Shown in pieces: positions 61,973-64,000 of a stretch of 64,000 nt of DNA (position 1 is the first letter of the stretch; each line of letters opens with the position of its first letter). Source of the stretch: Halarcobacter sp. (GTDB lineage Bacteria; Campylobacterota; Campylobacteria; Campylobacterales; Arcobacteraceae); NCBI RefSeq assembly GCF_963675975.1, contig NZ_OY780939.1, forward strand, positions 2,294,001-2,358,000. The letters are read 5' to 3'. The notes beneath the pieces were generated by a model. The model was not told where the DNA came from. It searched no databases and worked only from the letters and a program-made list of their open reading frames with translations. The position numbers and the translations under genes were made by a program.

Positions 61973-63184
61973 CTACTTATCTAGATTATATGCATCGTGA
62001 AGAGATCTAACTGCTAACTCTGCATACTTTTCTTCTATAATCATAGAGATTTTTATTTCACTAGTTGAGATTATTCTTATATTGATGTTTTCTTTAGCTA
62101 AAGCACTAAAAGCTTTTGAAGCAACACCAGTATGAGACTTCATTCCAACACCAACAATTGAAACTTTACAAATAGTATCATTGTAATCTATTTTTTCAGC
62201 TTCTTCTTTAAAAGTAGCCATTACATCTTTACAAATTTCCCAATCTGTTCTAGGGATTGTGAAGTCTAAATCTGTTTTTCCATCTGCACCTCTTGTTTGC
62301 ACAATCATGTCAACATTTATATTTGCATCTGCAAGGGCAGTAAAAATTGTTGAAGCAATTCCTGGTCTATCAATAACTCCATACATTCCAACTCTAATTT
62401 GGTTTCTATCTAATGCAATACCACTTACAACTGGTTTTTCCATAATATTCTCTTCCTTAGTTATTAGCGTACCTTCAACTTCTGGCGTAAAGCTGCTTCT
62501 TGATACTAAATTTACATTTAATTTTTTCGCCATTTCAACAGATCTGTTTTGTAAAACTTTTGCACCTAAACTAGCAAGTTCTAACATCTCATCATATGAA
62601 ATTTTATCAAGTTTTTTTGCTTTTGGTTCAATTCTTGGATCTGTAGTATAAATACCGTCAACATCTGTATATATTTCACAAACATCAGCTTCTATTGCTC
62701 CTGCAATTGCAACTGCTGTTAGATCAGAACCACCTCTACCTAATGTTGAAACTCTATTTGTATTTTCTGTCACACCTTGAAAACCTGCAACAATAATAAT
62801 TTTACCTTCAGCTATTGCATTTTTCATGTTTGTAGTATCTATTAATTCAATTCTTGCTTTTGTGTGTGCACTATCAGTTACTATTCCAGCTTCTCTTCCA
62901 CTCATTGAAGTAGCTTTATAACCTTGTTCATTTAAAGCAATAGAAAGTAAAGCAGATGTAACTCTCTCACCTGAACTTAATAACATATCTATTTCACATG
63001 GTTTTGGATTTTTTGAAAAACTCTCTGCATATTCTATAAGTTTGTTTGTTTCACCACTCATAGCAGAAACAACTGCAATTACATCATGTCCTTCATTTTT
63101 TATTTTTTTAATGATTTCCGCAACATTTTGTATTCTTTCAAGTGTACCAACACTTGTTCCTCCAAATTTTAAAACTTTTAACAT
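61973..63184 (-). CDS. lysC: Aspartokinase
   Basis: 403 residues. First enzyme of lysine, threonine and methionine synthesis. Catalytic domain with KFGGTSVGTLERI, the GFQGVTENTNRVSTLGRGGSDLTA motif and EIYTDVDGIYTTDPRI. Two ACT domains follow (~265–400: GVIDRPGIASTIFTALADANINVDMIVQ and VGVGMKSHTGVASKAFSALAKENINI), which give feedback control by lysine/threonine. An internal start for a beta subunit is possible. Four bases after rppH. Confidence 0.95.
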   Translation of the reverse strand: MLKVLKFGGTSVGTLERIQNVAEIIKKIKNEGHDVIAVVSAMSGETNKLIEYAESFSKNPKPCEIDMLLSSGERVTSALLSIALNEQGYKATSMSGREAGIVTDSAHTKARIELIDTTNMKNAIAEGKIIIVAGFQGVTENTNRVSTLGRGGSDLTAVAIAGAIEADVCEIYTDVDGIYTTDPRIEPKAKKLDKISYDEMLELASLGAKVLQNRSVEMAKKLNVNLVSRSSFTPEVEGTLITKEENIMEKPVVSGIALDRNQIRVGMYGVIDRPGIASTIFTALADANINVDMIVQTRGADGKTDLDFTIPRTDWEICKDVMATFKEEAEKIDYNDTICKVSIVGVGMKSHTGVASKAFSALAKENINIRIISTSEIKISMIIEEKYAELAVRSLHDAYNLDK

Positions 63185-63188
63185 TTTC

Positions 63189-63686
63189 TTAAATATAACC
63201 TTCTTTTTTAAAATATTTTAATACCTGTTTATATACTGTTCTTTTAAAAAAAGTAATATAATCATATATCTTGTTAGTTGGAACAAATTTATATTCACTA
63301 AATTCAGGTATTTCAGTGTTAATATTTATCTTTGCACCTTTTTTTAACTTAACCAAATAATACTTTTGTATCTGTCCATCAAATGGATACATTTTTTTTG
63401 CAATAGATGGAGGAAAGTCATAACTAACCCATTTAGGATATTCAGCAATAATCTCTATCTCTCTAGTTCCAATCTCTTCTTCTAATTCTCTAAAAAGAGC
63501 TTGTCTAGAGTTTTCTCCTTCATCTATTCCACCTTGTGGAAATTGCCAAGCATTTTCCACATCAGTTCTTGATGCAATAAAAACTTCACATTTTTCAGGA
63601 TATTTAGCTGATAATACAATTGCTGCAACATTTGGTCGATAATTCTTCTTATCTTTTTCTAGTTCTTCATTTTTTTTATCAGTCAT
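63189..63686 (-). CDS. rppH: RNA pyrophosphohydrolase (Nudix)
   Basis: 165 residues. Removes pyrophosphate from the 5' end of mRNA to trigger decay. Nudix box GGIDEGENSRQALFRELEEEIG is complete, preceded by NAWQFPQ and with the WVSYDFP segment typical of RppH. Listed in related genomes as diadenosine polyphosphate hydrolase. AAGGG lies about 10 bases before the ATG. Confidence 0.93.
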   Translation of the reverse strand: MTDKKNEELEKDKKNYRPNVAAIVLSAKYPEKCEVFIASRTDVENAWQFPQGGIDEGENSRQALFRELEEEIGTREIEIIAEYPKWVSYDFPPSIAKKMYPFDGQIQKYYLVKLKKGAKININTEIPEFSEYKFVPTNKIYDYITFFKRTVYKQVLKYFKKEGYI

Positions 63687-63741
63687 AAATAATAATTCCC
63701 TTATAATTAGCCAAAAATTATAATAAAATTAGGATTAAAAA

Positions 63742-64000
63742 TTGCTTTTATATATACATATTCCATTTTGTGATAGTAAATGCCATTATTGCGCATTTAA
63801 CTCATATACAGATAGATTTCATTTAAAAAAAGAGTATATGAATGCATTAAAAAAACAATTAAAATTTGAATTAAATCAAAAATTAAACAATAATGAAAAA
63901 CTAGAAACCATATTTATTGGAGGTGGAACTCCAAGCACAGTAAAAGTAGAAGAGTATGTAGATGTTTTTCAAATATTAGAAAAATTTATAGATAAAAATA
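63742..64000 (+). CDS. hemW: HemW-like radical SAM protein (3' partial)
   Basis: TTG start at 63742 with AGGA 7 bases before it. The first 86 codons show the radical SAM motif CDSKCHYCAFNSY (CxxxCxxC) and IFIGGGTPSTV. The immediate start LLYIHIPFC with no N-terminal extension is the mark of HemW rather than HemN. HemW is a haem chaperone that loads haem into respiratory proteins. The gene runs off the right edge. Divergent from rppH, 55 bases apart. Confidence 0.88.
   Translation, partial: MLLYIHIPFCDSKCHYCAFNSYTDRFHLKKEYMNALKKQLKFELNQKLNNNEKLETIFIGGGTPSTVKVEEYVDVFQILEKFIDKN

Overview
The window is an A+T-rich, gene-dense chromosomal segment of a Campylobacterota bacterium, most likely a member of the Arcobacteraceae. 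The evidence is gene content and order. It carries HobA (the DnaA partner of this phylum) beside holB, folP and lysC; menaquinone synthesis by the futalosine route (mqnC); the gene order Fe-S protein–hemN–argF–hemB–ribA–rsmG and fbp–mobB–lipoprotein–slt–yggT–gltX, which I recall from Campylobacter; and many two-component genes with short PAS kinases. No prophage, insertion sequence or CRISPR array was seen. The window is cut inside a response regulator at the left edge and inside hemW at the right edge.

Layout. 1–1.1 kb: an OmpR-type regulator end, a CheY-like protein and a tiny lipoprotein. 1.1–7.8 kb: a gamma carbonic anhydrase, then an unusual run of four genes: an M14 carboxypeptidase with FN3 and DNRLRE-like modules, an ATP-grasp protein fused to helix-hairpin-helix repeats, a RimK-like ATP-grasp ligase and an M20 peptidase. 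8–18 kb: argG, an S4 protein, trpD, tsaE, lptB, then a kinase–kdsB–receiver/GGDEF group, and polA. 18–25 kb: atypical receiver proteins, small zinc-ribbon proteins, lgt, an Fe-S oxidoreductase, hemN and argF. 25–30 kb: anaerobic ribonucleotide reductase nrdD, with its glycyl-radical end on a separate small ORF, nrdG, and an adjacent kinase/regulator pair. 30–33 kb: hemB, ribA, rsmG and small proteins. 33–35.5 kb: a bd-family oxygen reductase whose subunit I carries a C-terminal cytochrome c and whose second subunit looks like a CydA paralogue. 35.6–40 kb: glyS, a small lipoprotein, four tRNAs behind a consensus promoter, and ribB. 40–45.6 kb: pckA and the oxaloacetate decarboxylase genes, convergent with nothing and facing a CI/LexA-like repressor gene that has a palindrome over its promoter. 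46–53 kb: a MurF-like protein, metG, fbp, mobB, slt and yggT. 53–59 kb: a GltX-like protein that has lost both class I synthetase signatures, an M16 protein lacking its zinc motif, mqnC and bamA. 59–64 kb: tyrA, folP, holB, hobA, lysC, rppH and the start of hemW.

Together the genes describe a respiratory, oxygen-responsive organism: anaerobic dNTP and haem synthesis, a possible cytochrome c-linked oxygen reductase, menaquinone synthesis, and gluconeogenic/C4 metabolism (PckA, Oad, Fbp). The most unusual items are the ATP-grasp/peptidase cluster, the CydA-cytochrome c plus CydA'-like pair, the GltX-like pseudo-synthetase, and the split NrdD with a helically phased direct repeat in its promoter next to an OmpR-type two-component system. 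All assignments come from reading the sequence; no database search was run.
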